A DNA stretch of 64,000 nucleotides from DATFQI01 sp963816955 (GCA_963816955.1 CAWFME010000004.1:62001-126000), one strand, 5' to 3'. Shown: positions 1 to 9,100, counted from the first letter of the stretch. Numbers and translations: made by a program. Notes: a model not told the origin generated them from the sequence alone.

Positions 1-258
1 CGCCTCCCGCCGGCGCTGATGCGGCTGTCCTTCCGGCTCGCCTACCGCGAGCGGCGCCTGCAGGTCGAGGTGCGGGCCGACGAGGCCACCTACACGCTGC
101 TGGAGGGGGAAGCGCTCGAGATCTCCCACCACGGCGACCGGATCATGCTCGAGCCCGACGAGCCGCTGACGCTGAAGGTCCCGCCCGCGCCGCACCGCCC
201 CGAGCCGACGCAACCGCCCGGCCGCGCGCCGATGCGGCGGCGCTTCCAGCCGCGCTAG
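1..258 (+). CDS. GH65 family glycoside phosphorylase/hydrolase, C-terminal end (partial)
   Basis: The reading frame is open from the first base and ends at TAG 256-258, so the gene starts upstream of the window. The translated tail begins RLPPALMRLSFRLAYRERRL and continues with a small beta-rich domain (LLEGEALEISHHGD). This matches the C-terminal domain of GH65 enzymes (trehalose, kojibiose or maltose phosphorylases), in which a sheet domain follows the catalytic (alpha/alpha)6 barrel. The last 20 residues are Pro/Arg-rich and poorly conserved. The substrate cannot be told from this fragment. A disaccharide-phosphorylase role would suit the sugar island that follows. Its stop overlaps the stop of the convergent SDR gene within one CTAG. 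Confidence 0.75.
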   Translation, partial: RLPPALMRLSFRLAYRERRLQVEVRADEATYTLLEGEALEISHHGDRIMLEPDEPLTLKVPPAPHRPEPTQPPGRAPMRRRFQPR

Positions 259-1019
259 GTGGTCAGCATCCCGCCGTCGACCGGCAGCGTGACGCCGGTG
301 ACGTAGGAGGAGGCGTCGGAGGCGAGGAACAGCAACGCCGCGGTCAGCTCGGCGGGGTCGCCGCCGCGGCCGGCCGGGACGCGGATCATCATGGCGTCGA
401 GGTAGCCGTCCGGGTACTGGTCGGTCATCTCCGACGGGAAGAAGCCCGGCGCGAGCGCGTTGACGCGGATCTTCTTGCGGCCCGTCCACTGCTGCGCGAG
501 GTCGCGTGTGAGCCCGATGATCGCCGCCTTGGAGGCGCCGTAGGCCGCCTGCGGCAGCGCGGCCGTGGTCGAGCCGAGCACGGAGCCGATGTTGACGATC
601 GAGCCGCCGTCCTCGCCGATCGCGCGCGCGAACGCCTGCGCCATCCAGTACGTCCCGTTGAGGTTGATGTCGATCACCTTGCGGAACTGCTCCGGCGTCT
701 CGCGCGTGGCCGGCACGGCGGTCCCGACGCCCGCGTTGTTGACCAGCACGTCGGCCTTGCCGAGCTCGGCGACGGTCTGCGCCACCACGCGCTCGCAGTC
801 CTCGGGCTCGGAGACGTCGGCCTCGATCGCGAGGCAGCGGCGCCCGTGGGCCTCCACGCGCTCCTTCGTGGCCTGCAGGCGGTCGGCGCGGCGGGCGCAG
901 ATCGCGACGTCGGCGCCGGCTTCGGCGAGGCCGTCGGCGAACGCGACGCCGAGGCCGGAGGAGGCGCCGGTGACGATCGCCACCTTGCCGTCGAGTCGGA
1001 AGCGGTCGATGAGGCTCAT
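255..1019 (-). CDS. SDR family NAD(P)-dependent oxidoreductase
   Basis: This 254-aa protein is a classical short-chain dehydrogenase. It has an N-terminal cofactor motif TGASSGLG near residues 17-24, NNAG near 90, an active-site Ser in the IGSVLGS stretch, and YGASK supplying the catalytic Tyr and Lys. It ends with the usual VTGVTLPVDGG. It resembles gluconate 5-dehydrogenase and 3-oxoacyl-ACP-reductase-like members, and the substrate is not determinable. The start is the ATG at 1017-1019; a longer open frame upstream is a shadow of the opposite-strand gene. Divergent from the TIM-barrel gene at 1050 with a 30-bp gap, so the two may share a control region. In a sugar island a polyol or keto-sugar substrate is plausible. 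Confidence 0.85.
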   Translation of the reverse strand: MSLIDRFRLDGKVAIVTGASSGLGVAFADGLAEAGADVAICARRADRLQATKERVEAHGRRCLAIEADVSEPEDCERVVAQTVAELGKADVLVNNAGVGTAVPATRETPEQFRKVIDINLNGTYWMAQAFARAIGEDGGSIVNIGSVLGSTTAALPQAAYGASKAAIIGLTRDLAQQWTGRKKIRVNALAPGFFPSEMTDQYPDGYLDAMMIRVPAGRGGDPAELTAALLFLASDASSYVTGVTLPVDGGMLTT

Positions 1020-1049
1020 GGCGCGGAGCGTATGGAAGGATCTCGGGCC

Positions 1050-2051
1050 ATGACGCGCCCCGTGACCCTCTTCACCGGCCAGTGGGCCGACCTGCCGATC
1101 GCGGAGCTCGCGGCCAAGTGCGGCGAGTGGGGGTTCGACGGGCTCGAGCTGGCCTCCTGGGGCGACCACTTCGACGTCGCGCGCGCGCTCCAGGAGCCGG
1201 ACTACTGCGCCGAGCGGCGGCGGCTGCTCGAGTCCCACGGCCTCGGCTGCTGGGCGATCTCCAACCACCTCGTCGGCCAGGCCGTGTGCGACCCGATCGA
1301 CGCCCGCCACGAGGCGATCCTGCCGCCCGAGGTGTGGGGCGACGGCGACCCGGACGGCGTCCGCCAGCGGGCGGCGGAGCGCATGAAGGACACCGCGCGC
1401 GCGGCCGCGGCCTTCGGCGTCGAGGTCGTGACGGGCTTCACCGGCTCGCCGGTCTGGCACATGCTCTACTCGTTCCCGCCCAACGACTTCGCCGAGATCG
1501 AGCGCGGCTACGAGCGCTTCGCCGAGGCATGGGGGCCGATCGTCGACGTCTTCGACGCGGAGGGCGTGCGCTTCGCGCTCGAGGTGCACCCGACGGAGAT
1601 CGCCTACGACTTCGTCACCACGCGCAAGGCGCTGGCCGCGCTCGACCACCGGCCGGGCTTCGGCATCAACTTCGATCCCAGCCACCTCGAGCCCCAGCTC
1701 CTGGACTCCGCGGCGTTCGTCGACGAGTTCGCCGCTCACGTCCACCACGTGCACGTCAAGGACTCCAAGCGGCGCCTCGACGGGCGCCGCTCGATCCTCG
1801 GCAGCCACCTGAACTTCGGCGAAGCAGACCGCGGCTGGGACTTCGTCTCGCCCGGCCACGGCGACGTGGACTTCGAATCGCTCTTCCGCGCGCTCAACCG
1901 CGCGGGCTACGAGGGTCCCCTCTCGATCGAGTGGGAGGACTCGGGGATGGACCGCGAGTACGGCGCCCGCGACGCGCTGGCGTTCGTCCGCAGAACGGAC
2001 TTCCCGCCGTCGCGCGTCGCGTTCGACGCCGCATTCGCCCGCGAGGACTAG
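1050..2051 (+). CDS. Cytosolic sugar phosphate isomerase/epimerase-like TIM-barrel protein
   Basis: A 333-aa xylose-isomerase-like (AP endonuclease 2 superfamily) barrel with no signal peptide. The expected metal-ligand pattern is visible in order: Glu in FALEVHPTE, Asp and His in NFDPSHLE, His in HHVHVKDSK, and Glu in LSIEWEDS. Relatives isomerise or epimerise free or phosphorylated sugars, inosose or 3-keto-glycosides. The ATG at 1050 is chosen because GGAAGGA (1034-1040) lies 9 nt upstream. An ATG at 1032 would place the ribosome site inside the gene, and an earlier long open frame is spurious. Its stop overlaps the stop of the convergent exported paralogue in CTAG 2048-2051. One of four barrels of this superfamily in the island. 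Confidence 0.88.
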   Translation: MTRPVTLFTGQWADLPIAELAAKCGEWGFDGLELASWGDHFDVARALQEPDYCAERRRLLESHGLGCWAISNHLVGQAVCDPIDARHEAILPPEVWGDGDPDGVRQRAAERMKDTARAAAAFGVEVVTGFTGSPVWHMLYSFPPNDFAEIERGYERFAEAWGPIVDVFDAEGVRFALEVHPTEIAYDFVTTRKALAALDHRPGFGINFDPSHLEPQLLDSAAFVDEFAAHVHHVHVKDSKRRLDGRRSILGSHLNFGEADRGWDFVSPGHGDVDFESLFRALNRAGYEGPLSIEWEDSGMDREYGARDALAFVRRTDFPPSRVAFDAAFARED

Positions 2052-2983
2052 TAGGTCACGCAGCTCAGGTACGCGAACCCCTCGGTCGCCGCGACCTCCG
2101 CCTTGAACGTCGAGTCCCCGAAGCGCGGGTCGTGCTCGACCACGTAGTAGCGGACGGGTCCCTTCGAGGCAGCGAAGATCGACGGGAAGTCGATCCCGCC
2201 GCGACCGAGGATCTCGATCCGGCCCGGGAAGGCGCCGGTCGCCATGTCCTTGACGTGGAACAGCTGCGCCCGGTTGCCGAGCCGCGCGACCAGCTCCGCG
2301 GCGAGGTCGTCGGCCTGGCTCACGCTCGTGGCGCCCTCGGCGGTGCCGAGACCGTTCGTCGCCCAGTGCAGGTCGACCTGGAAGACGACGTTGCGCGGAT
2401 CCGTGTTGGCCAACAGGATCTCGTAGGCGCTCGTGTCGGCGAAGGACGTCTCGAACTCCCAGTCGTGGTTGTGGATCATCAGCGTCTGGCCGGCCTTGCG
2501 GGCCCGCTCGCCGATCTCGTCGAGGTACTCGGCGTACGCGGTCCACTGGGCCTCGGTCGTGTAGCGCGGCGTGCCGCCCGACCCGAAGTACTTGATGCCG
2601 ATCGTCTTGTTCTCTGCCAGCAGTGCGTCGATGTCGACGGGCGCCTCGGGCGAGCCCACGTTGACGTGGCGCGACGGCGCCTTCATCCCGTACTCGCGCA
2701 GCAGGGCGCGCATCCGCTCGGGTGAATAGCCGCTGAGCGAGTACAGCTCGATGTTGCGGTAGCCGGTCTTGCTCAGGAAGGCGATGACCTCCTCGACGCG
2801 GGCCTGGGCCTGGGCGCTGCTGCCGAAGCCGATGGTGTCGGCGAAGGTGAACTCCTGGATGGAGATCTTGTTGATGGGCACCCCTCGGTCCTTGCAGGCG
2901 GGCTGGGCGGCGCTCGCCGGCGCGGCGGCGACGGCACAAAGACACAGTGCGGCCGCGAACGCGCGGCGCATGCATGTGGACAT
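2048..2983 (-). CDS. Secreted sugar isomerase-like TIM-barrel protein (Sec signal peptide)
   Basis: A 311-aa member of the same isomerase/epimerase superfamily, carrying an N-terminal signal peptide (basic MRR, hydrophobic FAAALCLCAVAAA, cleavage about PASA/AQP near residue 26). Metal-ligand positions are kept: Glu/His in IHNHDWEFE, Asp in FQVDLHW, His in LFHVKDMA, Glu in YVVEHDP. The enzyme is therefore probably active outside the membrane, which fits an unphosphorylated sugar or keto-glycoside rather than a sugar phosphate. The ATG at 2981-2983 is preceded by GAGGAGAGGAAG. The upstream promoter (-35 3060-3065, -10 3038-3043) is overlaid by the island's conserved 30-bp operator. Divergent from the barrel gene at 3128. 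Confidence 0.85.
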   Translation of the reverse strand: MSTCMRRAFAAALCLCAVAAAPASAAQPACKDRGVPINKISIQEFTFADTIGFGSSAQAQARVEEVIAFLSKTGYRNIELYSLSGYSPERMRALLREYGMKAPSRHVNVGSPEAPVDIDALLAENKTIGIKYFGSGGTPRYTTEAQWTAYAEYLDEIGERARKAGQTLMIHNHDWEFETSFADTSAYEILLANTDPRNVVFQVDLHWATNGLGTAEGATSVSQADDLAAELVARLGNRAQLFHVKDMATGAFPGRIEILGRGGIDFPSIFAASKGPVRYYVVEHDPRFGDSTFKAEVAATEGFAYLSCVTY

Positions 2984-3037
2984 GACGCTTCCTCTCCTCG
3001 TTCGAGCGGGCGCCCCTCGCGACCGCTGCGGGTGAGG

Positions 3038-3076
3038 AATCTACTGGACTTTGATCGTTAAGCAAGCAGAAGTCTG
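3038..3076 (-). promoter_or_regulatory. Promoter with overlapping ROK-type operator (copy 1), toward the secreted TIM-barrel gene
   Basis: On the minus strand, TTGCTT (complement 3060-3065) and TAGATT (complement 3038-3043) are spaced 16 bp. The conserved 30-bp element 3047-3076 covers the -35. It carries outer arms GACTT/AAGTC and the core CGTTAAGCAAGCA, shared exactly with copy 2. The predicted start lies about 48 nt before the ATG at 2983. Confidence 0.65.
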
Positions 3077-3087
3077 AAACCAGACAG

Positions 3088-3117
3088 TGGACTTTGATCT
3101 GAGAACCGCCTAAAGTC
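3088..3117 (+). promoter_or_regulatory. Promoter with second partial operator, toward the TIM-barrel gene at 3128
   Basis: TGGACT (3088-3093) and TAAAGT (3111-3116) are 17 bp apart and point toward the ATG at 3128. TGGACTTTGATC at 3088-3099 repeats the same 12 bases found at 3045-3056, 43 bp away (about four helical turns). GACTTT (3090-3095) and AAAGTC (3112-3117) form an inverted pair, so a second repressor site may sit here. Confidence 0.5.
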
Positions 3118-3127
3118 TCGAAGGGCG

Positions 3128-3970
3128 ATGCTCCGGTACGCCTACGTCTCGAGCGGCCTGTCCCAGCACCGGCTCGACGATGCGCTGGAGCTGCTGCTCG
3201 ACGCTGGCTATGACGGCGTCGCGCTCACGCTGGACCACGTCCACTTCGACCCGCTGGCGCCGCGTCTGCGAGCGCGCGCCGAGCGCCTCGGCGCGCGGCT
3301 CGACGAGCTCGGGCTCGCGCGCGTCGTCGAGACGGACTCGCGCTTCGTGCTCGACCGGCGCCGGCCGGACCACCCGAGCTTGCTGTCCGAGAGCCGGCAG
3401 CGCCGGATCGAGCTGCTGCGGCGCGCCGTCGACGTCGCGGCCGCGGTCGGCGCGCCCGTGGTCTCGCTGCGCTCCGGGCCCGCCCCGCGCCAGCAGGATC
3501 CCGTCACAGCCTGGACCCTGCTGATGGACGGCCTGGAGCGCATCCTCGCCGTCGCCGGCAAGGCGGGCGTGGCGATCGCGCTCGAGCCCGAGGGCGGCAT
3601 GCTGGTCGAGCGCCTCGACGACTTCTTCACGCTCTCGCGCCGGCTCGGCGACCCGCCGGGGCTGGGGCTCACGCTCGATCTCGGGCACTGCGCGGCCGTC
3701 GAGTCCGGGCCGATCGAGGAGAGCGTCCGGCGCGGCGCCGGCCGGCTCCTGCACGTGCACGCCAAGGACATGCGCCGCGCCGGCGCCGAGCAGCTGATGC
3801 TCGGCGACGGCGACCTCGACCTGCGCGCGGCGGTGAGCGCGCTCGCCGAGGCCGGCTACGGCGGGCTCGTCGCCGTGGAGCTGCCGCGCCACGCGCACGT
3901 CGCGCCCGACGCCGTGCCGCGGGCGATCGCCCGCCTGCGCGACGCCGAGCGCGACCGCGCGGCGATCTAG
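3128..3970 (+). CDS. Sugar isomerase/epimerase-like TIM-barrel protein
   Basis: A 280-aa cytosolic xylose-isomerase-like barrel without a signal peptide. Ligand candidates are Glu in IALEPEGG, Asp/His in LTLDLGHCA, His in LHVHAKDMR and Glu in VAVELPRH. The sequence is richer in Arg and shorter in loops than the paralogue at 1050, and its substrate is unknown. AAGGG lies only 2 nt before the ATG, too close for a good ribosome site. With the -10 ending at 3116 the mRNA would have a leader of about 5 nt or be leaderless. It shares its upstream region with the exported barrel gene, so the ROK operator probably controls both. It converges on tatA with duplicated CTAG stops (3967-3970, 3976-3979). 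Confidence 0.82.
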   Translation: MLRYAYVSSGLSQHRLDDALELLLDAGYDGVALTLDHVHFDPLAPRLRARAERLGARLDELGLARVVETDSRFVLDRRRPDHPSLLSESRQRRIELLRRAVDVAAAVGAPVVSLRSGPAPRQQDPVTAWTLLMDGLERILAVAGKAGVAIALEPEGGMLVERLDDFFTLSRRLGDPPGLGLTLDLGHCAAVESGPIEESVRRGAGRLLHVHAKDMRRAGAEQLMLGDGDLDLRAAVSALAEAGYGGLVAVELPRHAHVAPDAVPRAIARLRDAERDRAAI

Positions 3971-3975
3971 GAGCT

Positions 3976-4158
3976 CTAGGCCTGCTCGACGGCCTTGGGC
4001 TCGTCGGCGGTGCGGGCGCCGGTGCCCGTGAGCGAGTCCTTGAACTCCCGCATCCCCTGGCCGAGCGAGCGGCCGGCCTGCGGCAGGCGCTTCGGCCCCA
4101 GGATCACGAGGGCGATGACGAGGACGATGACGAGCTCCATGGGACCGATGTTGGGCAT
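3976..4158 (-). CDS. tatA: Twin-arginine translocase subunit TatA/TatE
   Basis: A 60-aa protein with the canonical TatA layout. A short N-terminal segment is followed by one membrane helix (MELVIVLVIALVILG), the hinge GPKRLPQAGRSLG, and a short amphipathic helix and polar tail (MREFKDSLTG). TatA multimers form the Tat translocation pore with TatC, and no tatC or tatB lies in this window. It is the last gene of the minus-strand unit that also encodes a Tat-signal TIM barrel, 15 nt after the preceding gene, with GGAGGT 4-5 nt before the ATG. A TatA co-transcribed with its presumed cargo suggests extra export capacity when the regulon is switched on. The family call is secure; the dedicated role is inferred. 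Confidence 0.93.
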   Translation of the reverse strand: MPNIGPMELVIVLVIALVILGPKRLPQAGRSLGQGMREFKDSLTGTGARTADEPKAVEQA

Positions 4159-4173
4159 GGTGACCTCCAGGGT

Positions 4174-4875
4174 TCAGGTGATGACGGGACGGCGGCGCCG
4201 GGGGGCGCGGATGCGCAGCTCGTAGGCGAGCCACGCGAGCAGGAACACGGCCGCGAAGACGGCGAACGGCAGCCATCCCGGCGGCGAGCCGTCGGACGGC
4301 ACGCCGCGCGACGGTCCGGGGGCGAGCAGCTTGGCGGGCGGCACGTCGGCCGGCAGCGCGTGGCCGCCGAGCCGCGCGACCCGCCGCACCGCGTCGGTCG
4401 CCAGCACCGCCAGGGCGTCGCCGTCGGCCGGCCGGCGGGCACCGAGCGGTCCGAGCAGCGCGGGCGCCTGCGCCCGCGTCACCGGCCCGTAGGTGCCGTC
4501 GTCCATCGAGCGCCCGGCCACGCCGACGCCGTGCGGCGTGACCACCAGCACGGGCGCGGTGACCGGCCGCACGGCCCCGAGGTCGGCGGCGAGCCGCTCG
4601 GCGTAGCGCTGGGGCCGCCGGTAGTACCCGGGGTTCTCCTCGACGTCGCTCTCGTCGCCGAGGATCGCCACCTTCACCGGGTAGCCGTCGCGCTGGGTTG
4701 CCTGCAGCACGCCGAGCAGCTGCAGCTCGATCGCCTGCGAGCCCCGTGCGGCGATCGAGGGGTACAGCGAATCCGTCTCGAGGTAGTGCCCGGTCGGATC
4801 GCCGTGCCCGTACGCCGGCGCCGCGGCGCCCAGGGACGCCGCGACGCAAGCGATGAGGAGCGTGCGGAGTCGCAC
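4174..4875 (-). CDS. Exported conserved protein with C-terminal membrane anchor, function unknown
   Basis: A 233-aa protein starting at GTG 4873-4875. Residues 1-23 look like a signal peptide (LLIACVAASLGAAAPAYG). A soluble domain (about 30-185) follows, with ELQLLGVLQATQRDGYPVKV and VLVVTPHGVGVAGRSM. One membrane helix (FAVFAAVFLLAWLAYELRI) near 205-222 and a basic tail end the protein. The soluble part resembles TPM-type extracytoplasmic domains seen in actinobacterial membrane proteins, but no catalytic residues can be assigned. It lies between the Tat-signal barrel gene (one-base gap) and tatA, so it is probably co-translated and works at the outer face of the membrane in the same process. 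I do not recognise a named family. Confidence 0.65.
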   Translation of the reverse strand: MRLRTLLIACVAASLGAAAPAYGHGDPTGHYLETDSLYPSIAARGSQAIELQLLGVLQATQRDGYPVKVAILGDESDVEENPGYYRRPQRYAERLAADLGAVRPVTAPVLVVTPHGVGVAGRSMDDGTYGPVTRAQAPALLGPLGARRPADGDALAVLATDAVRRVARLGGHALPADVPPAKLLAPGPSRGVPSDGSPPGWLPFAVFAAVFLLAWLAYELRIRAPRRRRPVIT

Positions 4876-4876
4876 G

Positions 4877-6169
4877 TCAGCCGGCGACCTCGAGCGAGTC
4901 GCTCTCGTAGGTGGCCTCGTCGGCCACCGTGCTGTTGCGCTGCGGCTTCACGCCGCCGCGCAGCCCCAGCATGTTCTGCAGGCTGTACTTGGCGTGGCGC
5001 AGCGAGCGCCCGGGGTCGGCGGCCTGGCCCAGGCCGCTGTCGGTCTCGACGATGTAGTAGCGCGAGCCCTTCTCGCCGACCTCGTCGAAGATCCGCTTGT
5101 AGCCCACCACGGCGGGGTCCGGGTCCACGGGGTAGCCCTGGCCGATCGAGCCCTCGCCGGACAGGACCGCGTCCTGGAACGTCGGGGTGCGCTGGAGGAC
5201 CTGCGTGAACGGGTTCGTGTTGGGGTTCGTGGGCGGCGGGGAGATGCGGGTGCCGTCCTTGATGTGCCAGGCCAGGATCCGCTTGGAGTTCTCCTTCCAG
5301 TAGTCAAGCGGCGCGCCCCACAGGGAGCCGTCGACCGGGTCGCGGAAGCGGGCCCGGCCCGCCAAGGTGTGCAGGATGTCCGGCTCGAAGAACACGACGC
5401 TCGGGTCGGTGTTCTCCGTGAACCAGTCGAGGCGGTGGACCCGCGAGAGCTGCGGGTTGGCGGGATCGTTGAAGAAGTTGAAGTTGTTCTGCTCCGCGTG
5501 CAGGTAGTAGCGCAGGCCCTCGGCCGCCAGGGCCTGGCCCACGAGGTTGTAGTTGTTGGCCGCGACCTCCCAGTTGGCGAGCAGGTTCGCGCCGCCGCCG
5601 CCGACCGGGTCGCCGGCGGTGCCGATCATCGTGTGCCCCAGCACGTGGGCGATGTCGATCTGCGCCTGCCGCGTGGTCGGGTTGACCATCGCGGCGAGGC
5701 CGCCGGTGTGCGTGCCGAACGAGACGAGTCCGGCGTTGTCGAGGTAGGAGCGGATCTCGGCGGTGGTGGGCTGGCGGCCGAGCTCGTTGATGTTCTGCGT
5801 GAACTGGAAGAACTCGAAGCCGCGGTAGCCCACGGACGCGAGGTACTCGAAGACCTCGATGAACCCGCCGGGCAGCGGCACGAGCGGACCGAGGTCCGTC
5901 GGGTCGTCCGGGAAGTTCGGGCCGCCGAGGCGCCCCATCGTCGGCGCGATGCCGGCTGCCGTGCTGCTCGCGATGCTGCGGCGCGTGATCGCGTCGCGGA
6001 TCGAGAACTGCTGGACGCCGAGCTTGCCCGGCGGGACGAGTCGCTCGCCGACGCCGTTGCCGGGGCCGCCGAAGGCCCGCGGCGCCCAGGAGCCGAGCGC
6101 TGCCGCGCCGGCCGCCCCTGCGGCGGTCCCGAGGAACCGCCGCCTGCTGATGCTGTGCTCGTTGCCCAT
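4877..6169 (-). CDS. Tat-exported sugar isomerase-like TIM-barrel protein
   Basis: A 430-aa protein with a Tat signal (SISRRRFLGTAAGAAGAAAL, residues 6-25), followed by a xylose-isomerase-like barrel expanded by long loops. Ligand-type residues recur: Glu in LHAEQNNF, Glu/Asp in FFEPDILH, His in LAWHIKDG, Glu in YIVETDSG. Tat export implies folding, possibly with metal loading, before secretion. The ATG at 6167-6169 is preceded by AAGGAGG, which sits right after the TGA (complement 6184-6186) of the 1208-aa dehydrogenase gene, so translation is coupled. Secreted barrels beside ThuA domains are known in several phyla and some act on 3-keto-glycosides. That role is an inference here. Confidence 0.87.
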   Translation of the reverse strand: MGNEHSISRRRFLGTAAGAAGAAALGSWAPRAFGGPGNGVGERLVPPGKLGVQQFSIRDAITRRSIASSTAAGIAPTMGRLGGPNFPDDPTDLGPLVPLPGGFIEVFEYLASVGYRGFEFFQFTQNINELGRQPTTAEIRSYLDNAGLVSFGTHTGGLAAMVNPTTRQAQIDIAHVLGHTMIGTAGDPVGGGGANLLANWEVAANNYNLVGQALAAEGLRYYLHAEQNNFNFFNDPANPQLSRVHRLDWFTENTDPSVVFFEPDILHTLAGRARFRDPVDGSLWGAPLDYWKENSKRILAWHIKDGTRISPPPTNPNTNPFTQVLQRTPTFQDAVLSGEGSIGQGYPVDPDPAVVGYKRIFDEVGEKGSRYYIVETDSGLGQAADPGRSLRHAKYSLQNMLGLRGGVKPQRNSTVADEATYESDSLEVAG

Positions 6170-6183
6170 GGTTCTCCTCCTTG

Positions 6184-9100
6184 TCACTGCTGGATGCCCG
6201 GGCCGGTGAACTCGACCCAGTTGAGGTTTCCGAAGCCGGTCGCGGGACCGCCGTCGGCCTGGCGGAAGACCAGGTGGATCCGTCGGCTGCCGCTCACCGG
6301 ACTGGTGAACGGGCAGGTCTGGCTGGTGAACACGTTGTTGCTGCCGGTCGCGAGCAGCGTGCACGTGGCGGCCACCGGGCCCGCCGGCGAGTCGAGGCGC
6401 ACCTCGACCAGCCCGCGGACGGAGTTCGCCGCCGCGTTGCTGGCGAACCGGAACGTGATCGCCTGGTCCATGTGGGCGAACGTGAACCGGTTGTTGAGCG
6501 CGATCCAGTCGCCCGGATCGAGCCCGTTGCGGTGCTGGCCGCCGCCGGTGTCGTTGGTGTTGGCCACGGTGGTGCCCTGCTGGTCCTGCACGAACTCGAC
6601 CTGCTGACGGCGCAGCTGCACGATGTGCTGCTCGACCGTGGTCAGCGCGGGCTGGCCGTTGGCGCCGAGGTCGGTGTAGGTGACGCTGATCCCGCCGGCG
6701 AGGGCGCCGCCGTGGCTGGCGTCCGCCGCGTCCGTGTGCAGCACGCCGGAGCAGGCGTTGACGCTGTCCTCGCCGTGCCCGTGCGTGTCGTGGACCAGCA
6801 CGAACGTGACCTCGACGCGGGAGCAGTCGACCGGCCCGTCCTCCGGGTCGGTAACCGTCACCGAGAACGGGATGTCCTGGCCGAACTCGAAGAAGTCGCC
6901 ATCGAGCGGCGTCTCGATCGCGATCGTGGGCGAGGTGTTGCCCACGGTGATCTCGGTCGTCTGCGAGTCGGTCTTGCCGCTCGAGTCCGTGACCGTCAGC
7001 CGCGCGGTGTAGACGCCGTTGGCGGTGTAGGTGAACGAGGGGTCCGGGTCGACGGAGTCGACGACCCCGTCGTTCTGGAAGTCCCACTCGAACCGGATCG
7101 AGTCGGCCGGGTCGGGATCGCGCGAGCCGTCGCTCGAGAACGCCACGGCCAGCGGCGCGCGGCCGTCGGTCGGCGTCGCGGAGAGCACGGCGCGCGGCGC
7201 TCGCAGCCCCTTGACGTAGGCGAACCGGTACATGCCCGCGTCGGCGTTGGCGGCGAAGAAGCCGTCGCCGTAGGTCAGCAGGTAGAGGTTGCCGTCCGCC
7301 CCGAGCTGCAGGTCCATCGGGTTGTCGCACTCGAACGGCTGGGCCGCCGAGCCGACCGCCCCGCAGTTGAGCAGCGGGTTGATCTTGAAGACCTTGCCGG
7401 CCGAGTCGAGCCGGATCTCCTTCAGGTAGTCACGCGTGAACTCCCCGAACAGGACCGCCTCGTCGTAGTACGGCGGCAGCTTCGTGGTGCTCGGGTTGGC
7501 CGCGTCGTAGTGGTACTTCGTCGCGCCGTGCGGGCCGACGCCGCCGGTGGCGAGCTCGGGCCACAGCCACGGGCACGCCCTCGCCGTCGCCGTGTTGTAG
7601 CTGTCGAAGCACGGGGTGCCCCAGGTGGCGTCCTGGAAGGAGTACCAGAGGTCCGGGTTCGTGATCGGCGGGGTCACCGTGCGGCCGGTGTTCCAGCGCG
7701 AGGTGTTCTCCGGCCCGTGGGACGCGTCGCCGCACTCGAACGTCTCGCCGAGCGTGGTCGAGGTGTTGAAGTCCCACTTGTAGTACGGGAGGTCCTTGCG
7801 GTAGCAGAGCGGCCAGCCGTAGTTGCCGGCCTTGCGCACGATCTCCATCCGGCCGGTGCCGGCCGGGCCGCGGAACGGCCCCGGCACGCTCGAGTCCGGC
7901 GAGTAGTCCGTCAGGTACGCGACGTCGTTCTCGTCGACCTGCAGCCGGAACGGGTTGCGGAAGCCCATCGCGTAGATCTCGGGACGGGTCTCCTCGGCGG
8001 CGTCCTCGGACTCGGGGAACAGGTTGCCGGCGGGCACCGTGTAGGAGCCGTCGGCGGCGACCTTGATGCGCAGCAGCTTGCCGCGCAGGTCGTTGGTGTT
8101 CAGCGCCGTGCGGCGGGCGTCGAACCACGGCGGGTTGAAGAGGCCGCCCTGGGTCGCCGTGGCGGTCGGAGCCGCGGGCGCGGTGCCGGTCAGCCCGGAC
8201 GAGTCCGCGCTCATCTGCGCGACGTTCCGCTCGGACAGCGCGCCGCGGAAGTTGACCGAGACGTTGGACGTGTTCACCGGCCCGCCCGTGGCCGCGACGT
8301 CACCGGCGCCCACGTTGCTGAGCGCCTCGAGCGCCGCCTGCACCTGCGCCGCGGTCGCGTTGAACGCGAGCGGCGCCGTGGTCTGGCCATCGAACGTCAG
8401 CGTGAAGGTGCCGCCGCTCGCGCCCGTGACGCGGACGGTCTGCGTCTCGTTCGTGAGCATGTCGTTGAACGGCGAGAAGCCGCCCGAGTTGCCACCGCCC
8501 GCGGGCGTGTCGTCGCCCGTGACCATCCAGAGGTTGTTCTGGCGGTCGAAGTCGATGTCGCCGGCGACGTGACAGCACGCGCCGCGGTTGTTCTCGACCT
8601 TGAGGATCTTCTGCTCGCTGGCGAGATCGAGCGTCGGGTTCTCGCCGTCGACGAACTTGAAGCGCGAGAGCTGGAAGTAGCCCTTCCACGCGTCCCAGGC
8701 GCTCGGGTCGGCCTGGGGCGTCACCGGCGCGGCGCCCGGCGGGGTGCTCGGCGGGTACGGCGCCTCCATGGCCAGCGGCGCGTAGAAGAGGTACACCCAG
8801 CGGTTGGTCGCGAAGTCGTTGTCGACCGCGGGGCCGTAGAGGCCGTCCTCGCTGTTGGTGTAGACCGGCAGGTTCGCGATGACGCGCGAGGAGTTGTCGC
8901 GCGGGTCGTGCAGCCGCAGCTGGCCGGCGCGCGCGGTCTGCAGGATGCGGCCGTCGGGCAGCTGGTCGAAGCCGATCGGCTCGTTGAGGTTCGGCGGGGC
9001 GCCGATCTTGGTCTGCTCGTAGTTGGCGAGCACGGTGGCGCCGCAGTCGCTGTAGACCGGGTCGGCCACGCCGGCCGCCCACTCGATGCCGCCCGCAAGG

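Noticed and set aside
1020..3065. Continuation of the minus-strand frame of the SDR gene up to 3065
   Set aside because: Only the last 254 codons encode an SDR. The rest is antisense to two isomerase genes and has no family similarity.
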